Source: Heterohyrax brucei
Lineage: Eukaryota > Chordata > Mammalia > Hyracoidea > Procaviidae
Reading direction: 5' to 3'
Assembly (NCBI GenBank): GCA_028571685.1
Contig: CM053142.1
Span: 124,488,796-124,552,795, forward strand
DNA length: 64,000 nucleotides
Part shown: in pieces, positions 13,301-28,300 of the stretch
Position numbering within the stretch: the stretch's first letter is position 1
Layout: each line of letters starts with the position of its first letter
Notes under the pieces: generated by a model
Told to the model about the DNA's origin: nothing
The model's input: the letters and a program-made list of their open reading frames with translations, nothing else
The model's database searches: none
Made by a program: the position numbers and the translations under genes

Positions 13301-16300
13301 GTATTACCAGCTAACTAAAAAGAAAATTTGTTGTACCTTACCTTGGTATTTGTCAAAAGTTGTCATTGAACCTATTTATCTTCTTTTACCTGGGTGGTGT
13401 GTATAAAAGAAAGTACCTAAAATTATGCAGTTGACATTATCATAACTTACGATAAAAACTTTTCAGCCAGTGAATCTGTTCTGTACAAAATCATTGAGGA
13501 TAGGCATCCACACTTATTTTTATAGTATTTTAATTTTTTATATAAGAAAAAGCTTTGAATATTATAATGCTGGTTTATAAGCTTTTTGATTTTCAAGAAT
13601 GTCTAACAGTTCTACAAAGTTTTTTTTCCTGTGTTGTTTTTTTTTTAATGTATAGCTGACTTCCAAAAATATCCAGTGTATGAGGACTTTACTTAATTTG
13701 GCACACTGCCACGGGGCTGTTCTTGGAACATCATGGCAACTTGTCTTGGCAACTTTGCAGGTATGTTGTAGCTCCTGGGTCAGAGGTCGATGTTATTTTT
13801 ATATCTAAGTGTTACCAGTTAACCTAAGCAATGCCTGTCAATGCTTTGGACAGGCCTAAGGAATAGACAATAAGTATGAAGAAAGAGAAGTTGCAAAAGA
13901 AAAATCACTTCCTCATATTGTAGGAAGTAATCAACTAGTTTGTATGACTCTTTAAACTCCATTTGCCTGTGGTTGGTGTAGTAAGTCTGTTATATGGATT
14001 GTGACTACTGATTTTAATTTAAATTACTAGAATTCCTTAATTTTATAAATTTGTTTTGATTTTTCTTTTCTTTCCTTTTTTTATTTCCCCTAACAGCATC
14101 TTGTATGGATTTTAGGATTAAAGCCTAGTAGTGGTGGTGCCTTGAAACCTGGGAGAGCTGTAGAAGGACCCAGTACAGTAAGCCCTACTCATTCTTAGCC
14201 TAGTAGTGCTCCCTAGAATGTTCCTGGGTTGCACTGAATGTTATTTCTGTCCTAGGTTCTAACGACGGCTGTGATGACAGACTTACCTGTGATTTCCAAT
14301 ATACTTTCCAGATTGTTTGAAAGCTCACAGTAAGAGTCAGTTTTTTTAATTGATAGAAATATTGTTATTATCTATATATTTTAAATCACATTGTCTTATT
14401 ACTTCCTTTTGTGTTTTAGGTATCTTGATGATGTTTCACTGCATCATTTAATAAATGCACTTTGCTCCTTATCCCTAGAGGCAATGGATATGGCCTATGG
14501 AAATAATAAGGTGTGATACTCTACTTTTGATTTAAATGACACACTATTTAGCTAAAGAAATTATTTACCCTAGAATACAGTCACTTTGTAGACTAACCAT
14601 ACTTTTGGGTTTTTACCATTCATGGTTGTTAATTTGTTACAGGAGTTAAGAGAACATGCTTTGCCTTGTGATATATATTGTAATTTTAAGTTTTACCCAT
14701 TTCTTTCATGTATTGAATATTTTTATAAAGAATCATGTAACACTTTTTATAAATGAACTCTACAAAATGTCACAATTACTTGTAGTTTGAAATATAAATT
14801 TATGATTGGGATAATTCAGGATTTAAATCAAAGAGTGTAAATCAGTGTCTCAGTTCTCTTATCTGGGTTGGGATAGAAAATAAGGAGCTTTTTTATTTTT
14901 ATTTTTTTTTTACTGAAAGCTGAGATTCTCTTTTAGTATTTCTGTCCTTGAAAATGTGCCTTGAGAGTTTTAGATCTTTGCTTTGTTCATTGACTGAGTA
15001 AAACAGTATTTTTGGACATTGACATTGTAGAACGTTTCTTCTGTACTCCAAGTATCATTTCTATTTTATTTGGAAATCACAGGAAAATTTGGATTTATTT
15101 CTGTCTTAGGAATAATTATTTAAAATTAAGTACCTGCTGCATTTTAAAATGAATAAATATAGTTTAGCTTGACCATTTAGGAAAAAGTGAAGACAACCCA
15201 GAACAGGAGTGAAAAGCTGAGGATGACACTTTGTAATTTTTTTTAACATCTGGTAGTAGGATCCAAAATTATGTTGTCTACCTGGTCCTTAAATTACAGT
15301 TCTGTATAGTGTGCCTTTGTCATCTTGGTTCATATAATTAATTTAAAGGCTAGTGAAGAAGATCTCGTTAGGTCAAAGATTCACATACCATTGACATAGC
15401 AAGAGAATTCTGCTAACATAAATGTCTGTGCAGATGCCGTATAGTTTCCTCTAAAACAGTCCATTCTTAACATCTTTGCTAGTGGCTGTCACTTTCCATG
15501 TACATCAGAGTTGGCTATGAAGTTTTAAAAAAAGTGCAAGGCCTCTTCAGGTGTGGATCCCAGGCCTCTGTGTATTCTTTTAAATGATATGATTACTCTG
15601 TACACCTTGGTTAAAATTATAACGATAGTAACACCAACATAGTAGTACACAACATTTATTGGGGTCTTTGTAAGTGCTAGGGCCCTTTCTAACTTGTGGT
15701 AGATTCCAGACTTTCAGGATAGGTTCTATGTTAGTATTATTTTATAGATTAAAAACAGAACATATTCAACACGGGTAGTAACCTACCCAAAGTTGGATAC
15801 CTATTAAGTGGTGGAGATGAGATCCCAAGCAATAAAAACCATATTGTCTCTAAAATCATGCATTTTTCTACCACAGATGTTTTGAAGGCGCTCACATTAG
15901 TACATGCAAGAAGAGCCAACCTGACCATATTTGTCTTCAAGTCCTGTTGTACTTGTTTCTGTGTACTGTCTTAAGAAAGAAATATGTTAGACATTTTTAT
16001 AATAGATTTTTACCAGCACAGGAAAAATTACATTTATAGGATAATAAAAGATCTTATAAAATCATAAGATTATTATACTTATAATTTGCTGTATTTTTTT
16101 AATGCTGTGTCTCAGTTTGAAATACAGTTACCCATTAGAAAATATGGTTTCAGTCAGCCCAATTTACATTTAAGCATATTGTACCACCTCCATTAGAATT
16201 AGATTAGAGGCAGTTGCCTTTGGTGGGAGGTTTCCACTGAAACTGTTCTTAGAACAGGTGAACCAAGTACTCCACTGTAGCAATAGCAAAAACCCATTGC

Positions 16301-19300
16301 CATCCAGTTAATTCTGACCCATAGCAACCTTTTAGAACAAAGTAGAACTGTCCCACAGGGTTTTCAAGGAGCAGCTGGTAGATTCCAACTGCCATCCTTT
16401 TGGTTAGCAGCTGTAGCTCTTAACCATTGTACCACCAGGGCTCCAGTTTAGCTATATGTGATATAAACTGATTCCCTTTCTGTGTTTATATGCTAGTGAC
16501 TTTAGAGAACTGGTTAGTCTTCTTTCTCTTTGTTTCTTTTGTCAGAATCTACAACTAACACCCGATCTCTGATGTACTCTTGACTTCATTTGTTTTTTTT
16601 CCTGGTTCCTTCTCTCTCCTTTGTTTTTGTTGTACGTTGTGATATTCTTGCATGAAGGCTGGACATTTCAAGACTTCACTAATAAGAATGCTTTTTTTCC
16701 TTCTGGTCAGAAGACTAGCTGTTCTGTGTGTCTGCCATAATTTTTGAATTTTGACCACTTCCAGTTGGTTCCAGTATGGGTAGTTGAGGGTAGAAGAGAC
16801 TTATTTCTTGATAACAGAGGTTCATATTTATTGCTGACTTTAATGACGGCACTTGGCTGGCGTGGTAAATAATACTGTTGTTATTGTTAGGCACCATCAA
16901 GTCGGTTCTGACTCATAGCAACCCTATAGGTCAGAGTAGAAGTGCCCCATAGATTTTCCAAGGAGTGCCTGGCGAATTTGAACTGCCAGCCTCTTGGTTA
17001 GCAGCCATAGCACTTCACCACTACGCCGCCAGGATTTCCTAAATATTATATCAGTAAAAGTCATGCTGTCAAGAATATTCTGTTTTATTTACAATGTAAG
17101 TGTTCAAAGTTTTCCTTGTAATATTGAAATGAAATGTGTTTTCTCCGTAGGAACCATCTCTTTTTGCCGTTGCCAAACTCTTAGAAACTGGTCTTGTTAA
17201 CATGCATCGAATAGAAATTTTATGGCGACCCCTCACTGGTCACCTACTTGAGGTAACCTCTTTTTCTTAAACATTTAAGTTTTTTATTTAGGACTTTTGA
17301 ATGACTTACCATTTGTGCCTGTGTGATGATTAAATTACTGGAATAAAAATACTGTACATTGAACTAACGATTCTGGATAACCAGTTGAAAAATCATCATT
17401 AGCCTTTTTCCCCCTTTTCTGACCTCATACTTATATATGTATATTTTATGAAGGACTAAAGTTGCATAATAATTGGTTTGATAACGGAGGAATTTGCTTT
17501 TATTGACTAAAAATGAGTGGGATTTTTTGTTTCCTTTAATTGCAATTTATGTAAAAGTTTACAGAGCAAATTGTCCTTTCATGAAATAGGTAATGCACAA
17601 ATTGTTTTGTGATATTGTTTGCCAACTCTGTAGTGTGTCATCACTCTCCCTTCTTCACCTCACGTTCCCTGTTTCCACTCACCCAGTGTTTTGTGTCTTC
17701 CTTGTTACTAGGCTGCTGTGCCCGTTAGTCTTGTGTCCGTGATTGAACTGTGAAGTGTGTCCCTCTCATGTTATTGTCAGCCCTGTAGATCTGTCTAATT
17801 TTTGGCTGAGGGAGGAACCTCAAAAGTGACTTCAGTAGTGAAGTTAAAAGGGTGTATGGGGGCCTGTCTGTATACATATTTGTGGGCAGTTTAAGTCTAG
17901 GTTACCAGGGTCATTTTATGTTATTTTGTATTCTCACTAGGAAAAGCAGAGGTCCATGAGGGGTTCCCCCCACCTGCTTTATTGGGGTGGCTTGTATGAA
18001 TTGTTAAGGGGGTATAGGCAGATTTCTTCATTATTGGATGTTCTCATCAAATGGAAGAAAGCAAGTGTTTAAAATTTTAGTACGATATTTGATTAGGGGG
18101 CTAGATTCAATTAGGAACCTTGGTATCGCTTTACTTCTCTTTACTTCGGTCACATATTATTTACTTTTATAAAATCCTTTTTTCTATGACTCGTTTTAGT
18201 TTCATCTTTTTTTCTTCTATCTCTATTGCTTCCTCTTGCCTCTTATTCAGAAGGTAAGCTTATTTACATTTGGGGTGTAATTTTTCTCTCTTATAGATGA
18301 ATATTTGGTTTAATTTTGAAAATGTAAAAAGTACAGAAAATGTAGTGTTTAAGTTTTTCCTTTCTCAAGTTGATGTAGAATTTTTTAAGTATAAAATTAA
18401 ATGTTTAACTTTTGTTCAATGTATGTATCTGCAGGTCTGCCAGCATCCAAACTCTCGAATGAGAGAATGGGGAGCAGAAGCTTTAACTTCACTTATTAAA
18501 GCAGGGCTAACATTTAGTCATGATCCTCCACTTTCACAAAACCAGGTAATTTGGGGAGACTTTTATGTCATTTAAAAATAATGTATATAAAAATCAACCT
18601 TCCCAATTTATGTAATTATTTTTTTATTTTCCTTTTAATCAAATGGGTGATACTCTAAAGATGAGCTTTTGTTACTTAATACTCTATTTTGTATGTAGGT
18701 CATGGGTCTCTCACAGAAGGCTAATATGCCTGGATTTTTAGGATTGTCTTTGTAATAGATTTTAAACACTTTCTTGTGACTGGCACTGAATTACGTTAAT
18801 ATATTATCTTCTTCATGTAGTTTTAAGATCAACCCTTAAGCACTCGGATACTAACCAACTGAAAACCTGATGGCTTGAACACAGCTGGCGGCTCCAAGGA
18901 AAAAGAGTTGACAATCTGCCGCCATAGAGTGGAGCCTAGAGTACCCTATAGGGCAGTTCTGCTCTGTCGCATGTGGTCCCTGTGAGTTGAAATCAACTCA
19001 ACAGCACCTGAAAACAACAACTAATCTCTTTTGCTTTGGTCCTTAACTGTGTGACTTTTTCTGCCCCACAACTGTTAATATAGAGGAGAAAAGAAGTGGC
19101 AGAAGATACAAGCACAATAAAATAGATTTTTGTTTTTCAATAATTCAGAAGGTTATTGAATATTTGCAGAGCTAACTGTTTGTCCTCACTCCCTGAATCA
19201 TTCACACATTTCTGCAGAGTTTTAAAAAGTCCTTCAAAGTTTTATTACTGCAAGATTATGTAGTGCTAGGGCATTTATCCATTCTCATTACCCTATTGGA

Positions 19301-22300
19301 TTATGGTTTCAGTCTGCATAGTTACTCAGGAACTAATTACTAAGTATACACTGTGTGCTAAGCAGCGGTTTAGCTCTTGCCGTAGAATGATAAACAAGAC
19401 AGAAAAGGTTTGTGCTCTTCTCTAAAGCTTTTGTTGTAGTGATTTCATGTTTGTCCCTATTAGAGTTTGAGTTGTTTTTTAAAGGAAAAAAAAAATCCAT
19501 CTAGTAAGTACCTGTCATAGAGTGAGAGCTAATAAATGTTCAGTGAGTGGACCAAATAAATGAATCCTTGGACAGTAGAAAGTGAAAATGAGACAAGTGC
19601 TTTCAGATGCTGAAAGAGAGAGACTGGAGTGCTTTTTTCACTCTCTAGTGTGGTTTATCTTTGTTTAATGCCTGCCTTGTGTTTTCTTAGGGGTATTATA
19701 ATTTCTTTTATTCCATCACAATTAATAAAAATAAATGAAAAGTAACTAAATATTGAGAAATGTGTCTGTCCACATACAGCTAGAAATATATTTCTTCCAG
19801 TGAGGTTTGTTTTTGTAGGCGTTTATAATTAATGTCTTTTAAAGTAAAGGAACTCAACTCTATCCTGAAAAGTAACATCTTGAAGATTAGTTTTTATATT
19901 ATCTTTAAAAAAGAAATAGATGGCAAAACTAGTCTGCAGTTATTACTGATAGAAATTAAAATAATGTTTATTTTAGTAGACAAATTTCAGTTTGCCATAG
20001 TGTTCTGAGTGAATTTAAACTTAAAAAAAAAAAGCAATATAGCAAAACCTTCTTGCCTTTTTGTGCTTTTTATCCTAATTAGTTTCTTGCCCTGTTTTCA
20101 GAGGCTCCAGTTGCTTTTACTGAATCCATTAAAAGAGATGTCCAATATTAACCATCCTGATATCCGACTCAAGCAGCTAGAATGTGTGCTGCAGATTCTG
20201 CAGAGTCAGGGAGACAGTCTTGGGCCTGGATGGCCATTAGTGCTGGGAGTCATGGGAGCAATCAGAAATGATCAAGGGTGAGTATTTAAAATTAACATCC
20301 CAAAAATGGTATAGGTAGAAAAGGAATTTATTCTAAAATTTTACATAGTGGTAATTTGTTTTTTGTGTATGCTCCTCCTGCTTAAGTCTGAGATCTAGAA
20401 TAATTTTCCTTAACCATATTCCCCAGTGGCAATAGGGAATTTTTAGAGCTTGCTTGTTTTAGAAAAGTAGAGAATTTGCTATTTGTTTTACACTTACACC
20501 AAAGTGCAAGATTCTTTCTTGTAATATATATAAATGAACAAATAGTACAAATTTTTTTAAAATAGCCAATACAAGGTTTATTTTATTTTGGTAAGTTGTG
20601 ACACAGTATTTAGATCCTGAGCTTTCTGTAGGTATTAGAAAGTCTAAAAAATGCTTTAGAATGACATAGATTTTCAAATCCTTGGGTAAATCCCTAGGCG
20701 TGCAGTTGCTGGATCTTATGATAAGGAAATGTTTAGCTTTGTCAGAGCCTGCCAAATTGTCTTCTAGTGTGGCTATACCACTTTGCATTTTGAATTTTAG
20801 TCATCCTAATAGATGTATAGTAGTTTCCCATTGTGATAAAAATTTGTAGTTCCCTAAGGTGTTAATTCCTTGCTGTTAACTTTATGAGTTACTTAACCTC
20901 TCTGCTTCAGTAAGCTTCTATACATTGTAGGGTGAAATGAGTTAATGCATGTAAAACATTTAGAAAGTGCTAATTCAGTAAGCACACAGTGTTACCTACT
21001 ATAATTTTCATTTTTGTTACTTTTTACTGCTAGAATTTTTTCCAAAAGCAAGTGCTTTTTATTTTCTTCACTTGAAATATTTATCCTCTTCTCACAGACT
21101 AAAAAAAAAAGCTATGTTTCTTTGAATAAGTACGGTGCAATATAGGCAGGAAACTGTGGTGATCTAGTGGTTAAGAGTCTGGCTGCTAACCAAAGTCAGC
21201 AGTTCGTATCCACCAGGCAGTCCTTGGAAACCCTTTAGGGCAGTTCTGCTTTGTCCTTTGACTCTGAGGCAGTTCTACTCTGACTTCTAGGGTCGACATG
21301 AGTTGGACCCACCTTAACGGCAGAGGATTGGCTGGTTTCTTTTGTGACTCAGATTCTGCCTAACAGCAGTGAGTGTGGTATAGAATACTTATAAAAGAGT
21401 GAGGAACTCCTTTTCAGTCAGTAGGTACTTCATGCGTGGTCACATGAGCCAGGCATCACACTAAGTATTCGAGGTGCAGTGGTGAGAACAGCCAGCTTGC
21501 TGTTCATCTGCGGTGTAAGCTTTCTTTGTTTGACTAGATGGTGCAGAACACAAGTAGCAATAATGCAGGGTTAACAGCATATTTCCTCTTCTCTTTTTTT
21601 TAAAGCCACTGCTTTTCCTTCTTTCCCTCTGACGCTCTTTCTTTATTTTAATGTGTTAGTTTGTTCAAACATATCTTTTTGTTACATTTATGTAAGTGTT
21701 AAAACATTATGTGATCTGTATTAGGGAAGATTTTTCTTATCCAAATTTTAAAATAAAGTTTTGCTTCGTTCATGTTACTTTCATAAAGTGTGTAATTTTT
21801 TCTGTCTCATTCCTTTCAACTGTATCAGTATAAGTTTCTTTTGTGTTTTCAGAGAGTCCCTGATCCGAACTGCATTCCAGTGTCTTCAGTTAGTTGTGAC
21901 AGACTTTCTACCAACCATGCCTTGCACTTGTCTCCAGATAGTTGTAGATGTTGCAGGTAGTTTTGGGCTTCATAACCAGGAACTTAATATTAGTTTAACT
22001 TCAATCGGTTTATTGGTAAGTATCATAGCCTTTCTTATGATCCTGTGTATCATTTAGAAGTCACTGTTAAACAGTTGTGAGTGAATGCTAAGCAAATGTT
22101 TTGTAGACTCTGTGAGAATTGTTTAAATGTTTATGTGAACAATTGAAACATTTGGAGTAATTTTGCTGTATTTCCCCAAAGTTTGCTTTTGGCAGTGTCT
22201 GTCATAAGAAGACTTAGTAAACAATTAGGAGTATATAGAAGTATCCAGTTGGCTTTAGTGTGAAGGTTAATTGACTTTCAGTATTTTTTAGCAACATTTT

Positions 22301-25300
22301 TATGTACTTCCTTCAAATCTCTGTGGAAACTCTATGGGGCAGTCCTACTCTGACCTCTGGAGTCTCTATGAGTCTTACCGACTCAAGGGCAGCAATTGTT
22401 TGATTGTTCTACCTAGTAAATAAAGCTTTAGTTAAAGGCCCTGCTGTTTGTTTACAGAGTCCTGTAGTAGAGTCCTGGTGGCACTGTGGTTAAAAACTTG
22501 GCTTCTAACCAAAAGATTAGCAGTTCAAATCCCCAAGCTGCTCCCTGGAAACCCTATGGGGCCCTTCCGTCGTCTCCTGTAGGGTCACTATGAGTCACAA
22601 TCAACTTGGCAGCAACATTTTTTTATGTGTTTGTTTTCGTTTTTTTGGTTTGGTAGTCTGTTAACTATTTTATTAGCTAGTAAAAGACAGCATGTGATAG
22701 TGGCAGAGCGCATGCTCTGAAATCATATATACCTGTATTTTAATCCTTTCTGACTCTGTTAATTGTTAAACTATTGACCTCTTGAGCCCCACTGTACTCA
22801 TGTTTAATATAGAAATAATAAAGCCAAAGTTATACTGTTGTCAATATGACATAAAGTGGACATAGAGAACTGTTCCCAATATGTGTTTAATAATTTAGAA
22901 TCTTTTAAAAGTACATTATAACTCAGAGGTTTTATAAAGTCACACTTACTTTCCTCATAAGCTAGGTACATTAATATTTTGCTATTAAAAATATAAAAAT
23001 ATGTGTAAGCATGGTGTGTATATAATTGCTCCCGAAGTGTGGTCAGTTAATTTAACGTTGATTACAGTGCTGTGAGGTAGCACTTCTTTTGTTTAGCATT
23101 TGTGTTCACAGATTTTAGATCCTCAACATCTTTACCATTGGCATAATTATCAGTAATCCATATACGTTATTGTAGTTAAAAATTAAGTCTTAAGTAGGTT
23201 TCGATATGTAACTGCTGTTGTATGAAATTACAAATATTAACTGGTATTAAGTATTCACTATACTTTTCCTGGTTGTAATAATGATATTATAGTTGTATCA
23301 TTTAAAGCATTTGTTTATTAGGTATTTGAAAAATATGAACATGAATATGGCAAAATGTTAACAGTTGTTATTCCTGTGTGTTAAGGCTGTCAGTTCATTA
23401 TACTATTCTCTGTGTCTTTTTGTTTTCTTAAATTTTTCATAGTAGGAAATAAAAATAAAAAAATAAATGTTAAGACTAAATTGTTCCCCCAAATTCTGTT
23501 GAAATTAGATAGACAATTGAGCAAGAGATGTTTTCGTTAAATCTATTCCACTAAGAAAAAGATTTCTTAATAATTTAAGTTTTATTCTGAAAGATAAATG
23601 GCATGAGTTAAGTGCTACCACTGCTAACCACAAGGTCGGCAGTCCAAATCCACCAGGCGCTCCTTGAATACTCTGGGGGTCAGTTCTACCCTGGCTCCTG
23701 GGGATGCCATGAGTCGGATCCGACTCTATGGCACTTGGCGTGGCTTGGCACTGCATATTGAATTCATTCTGTCTAAAATAAAGTGTGTTAATAAAATGGT
23801 GTTTGTCTACTTTTTAGTGGAATATTTCAGATTATTTTTTTCAAAGAGGGGAAACTATTGAGAAAGAATTAAATAAGGAAGAGGCAGCCCAACAAAGACA
23901 GGCAGAAGAGAAAGGAGTGGTTTTAAATCGGCCGTTCCACCCTGCCCCACCATTCGATTGCCTGTGGTTATGCCTTTATGCAAAACTGGGTGAACTGTGT
24001 GTGGACCCCCGTCCTGCTGTCAGGAAGAGTGCCGGACAGACTCTGTTTTCTACAATTGGAGCACATGGAACTTTATTGCAGCATTCAACGTGGCACACTG
24101 TTATCTGGAAGGTATTGTAAAATAACTCCAGTTATCAACTTTTAGTTTAGAGACATACATATACACTTTTTAGATTCAGTATTTTTCTATTGTTTGTAAG
24201 AATTTCAGTGTATTTGTTTATTTGACAAGATAGAAGATGTTAGATGTGTCATATTTTACAGTGCATTTCATGGAGAACTAATGTGAAAAGCCTGATCTCT
24301 GTTTCTGTTTTGACCTCTTACCATCACTGTCTCGACATTTCTGCCTCCACCTTTCTCTGTGATTTCTGTGTTTTCCCAAATAGTGAAACCAGGAGTTGTT
24401 AAGCCACAGATGGTAATCAGTTCCTATAATAGGGTGGAAAGTTGTTTGATTTTTTTTTTCTTTTTTCCCTTGAGGTCTGCTTATATTCAAATGGAAACCC
24501 TAGTGGCAAAGTGGTTAAGAACTCCAACTGCTAACCAGAAGGTTGGCCATTCAGATCTACCAAGTGCCCCTTGGAAACACTGTGGGACAGTTCTACTCTG
24601 TCCTTCAAGGTTGCTGTGAGTTGGAATTGACTTGATAGTGGGTTTGACTTTTCCGTTTTACATTCACATAATTCAGATATAATCAGCTGAGAATTGTATA
24701 AATAAAAAAATATCATCTACAGTGAAATTCACTTGCAGATTTACCAAACAAAAGTAACTTGCATGTGGTAAATTATACCTATTGGTTTATAATAATTCTA
24801 TCAGTTTGACACCTTGTGGTGGGTTGCTTGTTGCTCTGATATTGGATACTGTGCTACTGATATTCTGAATACTAGAAGGGTTTCAGGGTAGCTTCCAAAC
24901 TAAGACAAAGTAAGAAGCAAGACCTGGTGATCTACTTCCAAAAAGTAGTCAATGAAAACCTCATGGATCCAACAGAATAGTGTTCTGTGAAGTGCTAAAT
25001 GAGTCCCTTAAGTTGGAAGGCACTACGTAATATCCACAACAAGGAGCTCGAGCACGCCACAGGTCATTCTGGTGCCAGGCTGGGCTCCATGCCCTTCATT
25101 CTTTTATACAGAACAGTACCGTGAGTCAGAGCCAACTTGATGGCACCTAACCCCCATTCATTAAATTTACAATTTCATTTCTTCAGTGTTTCCCTCTTTT
25201 AAAAACTTTTTAAGAGTCAACAGCTTATTAGTGAGCGTGCCTTCAGTGCTGAAAGGCTCTCCTTTTTGTCATCATCTGTTCCGTTTTCATTAAGTTCTGC

Positions 25301-28300
25301 TTTAAACTCTATCACTTTTTTGAATTTTTGAGATCATTAAATTTGCCAGTAGATAATACAGTAAATCTTAATTGTATTTAACGATATTTACAATTTAATA
25401 AAAAGACCCTAAGACATCATCCTAAAGAATAATGTTGCCTTAAAAAATAATTAAAAGCATTGTTTCCTCTTGTGCCTTCTATTTCAGTGGCATTCCCTGA
25501 GTCTGTACTTCACAGACATGCTTGCATCTGCCTCCCTTTTTAAAACCAAACAAACCTGTTTTTTTCTCTGATTTTTGTTTTTTCTTTCAAACAACTTTAT
25601 TGTTAGTCTTTTGCTGCCTAATTTTAAGTGAGTCTCTTCCTCATTTCCCCTATACCCTCATACGCATTGTAATTTTATTTCTAGATTATTGTGCTTCAGA
25701 GGCTTTTAAATATTAGCATATAACAGAATCACTTAGAGGGCTTGTTAAAACACAAAGTGCTGTCCGCCTCTGTTCTCATCTGGTAGATTGCCCCATAGAT
25801 GTTCCAGTGACACCTAGTCAACAAGGCATATACTGTATTCTGTCATAATTATTTTTGCCTTTCTTAACCTTAGGGATGAACTTAAGAATATAAGGATACC
25901 TCTGTTGGTCAGTTTCCTCTCATTGTGGGAACTGATTAGACTGTATTTTTGGTAACAATTCCTGGTTTACTATGCTATTACATAACCTATCTTAGGAGTA
26001 CTTCTAATATGACATTTTTATGTATATTCAGGTTCTCTTTCATCTGCTGGACCGGGTTCGGGAGTCTTCTACCACTGCAGACAAAGAAAAGATTGAGTCA
26101 GGAGGTGGCAATATTCTCATTCATCATTCAAGGGATACAGCAGAGAAGCAGTGGGCTGAGACATGGGTGTTAACACTGGCTGGAGTAGCCAGAATCTTCA
26201 ACACTAGAAGATATTTACTGCAACCTTTAGGTATATATATATATATTTAGGAGGAGTTATATAAGTAATTCAAGTAGTCCTGGTGATGCAGTGGCTAAAG
26301 CACTCTGCTGGTAACTGAAAGGTTAGTGGTTCAAACCCACCAACTGCTCCATGGAAAATACCTGTGGCAGCACTGGAAACCCTCTGGTGCAGTTCTGCTC
26401 TGTCCTGTAGGATTGTTGTCAGAATTGACTTGAAGGCAATGGGTTCATGCACGTAATTCATGCTAAAGGAAATTTGGAAAATGCAGATGATTCTTTTAAA
26501 TTTCATATACATTGGTAATATGCAAGAACGGAAAGTCCTAAGTTCAAGTTTGCATTCTCATTCTGAAAATATTTAATATGTACTTACTGTAGTTGGGGCT
26601 CTGGGGGTACAGTGGTGAGCATTATACTTTTCCATGCTGTCACAGTCATATAAATGTAAAATTGCAACAATGATGAATGCTATGAAAGAGCATTCATCCA
26701 GTAGGGGAAACCCTACTGGATTAGTGGTTAAGTGCTGTGGCTGCTAACCAAAAGGTCAACAGTTCAAATCTGCCCGGTGCTCCTTGGAAACTGTACTGGG
26801 CAGTTCTTCTCTGTCCTGTAACGTCGCTATAAGTTGGAATTGACAGTGCTGGGTTTCTTTTTCTTTTTTTTTGATATGTTGTGAGCTTATAATAGGTATT
26901 TAATCTAGCCACATAGGTCCAGATAGACTTCCTTTAGAAAGCGATATTTTACCTGAGATCGGAAATAGGAATTCATCAGGCAGGGATAAGATGAAATGCA
27001 GAGAGTTTTCTATCAGAGAAGATGTGCAGAAGGAATAAAAGAAGATCTAGAGCTGAGGGTGAGCAGACAGTGAGGAACGTAGCATGCTTGCATGTCTGGA
27101 AATGCAGGATTACAAATGAGTTTGTAGAGATGGGGAGAGACCAGACCATGCCATACTTTGTTGATTATGTTCAAACTTAGGACTTAATCTGAAGAACAGT
27201 AATATTTGTGATGAGACAAATATGTTCATCAGAAGACCGATTTGGTTTGTGTGTGTGGAATAGAATGGCAGCAAGAAAGGATGGCAGGCTTTTCTGATGC
27301 ATTTAAAAAGGACGGCAGGGTACTGTGGTGAAGCTGTGGCTCAGGTAGATCAGCTTCTCAACCAAGGGAGATTTTACCTGCTAAAGGACAGTTGGCAATG
27401 GCCGGAGACATAGTTTAGTTGTCACAGTCGGGGGAGGTGCTGCTGGCATCTAGTGAGTAGAGGCCAGGGGTGCTGTTAAACATCTGCAGTACACCAGACA
27501 GCCCCTACAACAAAAAATTATCCAACCCAAAGTGTCAGTAGTGCTGAGGTTGACATACCGTGGTGTAGACTATGATAGCTTCGATTTGGGCAGTATGATG
27601 GGAGTTGTAGTGTGAAATAAGCAGAGATGCTTTTTATACATAGTTATGAGCGTAATATATGTATTGTCATTTTATGTTTGACTTTTTCTTAACCTGATGT
27701 TAAAGCTAAGCATATTTACCTTTTCACAGGCACTTAAGTGTGTTCTTTATGTACTTTTGCTCATTTGACTTTTTTTATTCAACAAAGGTAATTTATGGTG
27801 TGTGATTCCTTTTGGTCTTTAGAGCTTAATGTATCCTTTAAAATTTTGTCTAAGTTTCTTTCTCTTTATGTAAAATTTACCTGCAAACGAATGTATAAAT
27901 TTTAATTGTACACTGCCAAACTTTTGGCAAAATAAGCAGCATTCTTAATACCTCTGTGATAGCTACTTTATTTTAAAAGTTAAAAACTAATGGATTTAGT
28001 TTTTCTAAATCAAGATGCAAGTTAATTTTTGTAGTTTTGATAAATGTATGTAACTTGAAATCTAGAAGATGGTCTTAGTGTTATTTCAGGACAAGTTTTG
28101 TATTTTAACTTAACATTGTACAATAATTATGCCTAGTCTTTTAAAAAGGAGACTTCTTCCTAGACATAAAGCATGTTAACAAAGGAGCTTCAGGAGTTTT
28201 TCCCCACTGTGGGAGGGACTATTCTACATCTGAGATTAGTTCACTGTTATGACTGGCAAATATGATGATTCTTCTGACTTTTTGGCTGGTATGGCAACAG

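Noticed and set aside
26704-26790. tRNA gene in SINE heads
   Set aside because: A and B boxes occur, but there is no complete cloverleaf; these are SINE promoters.
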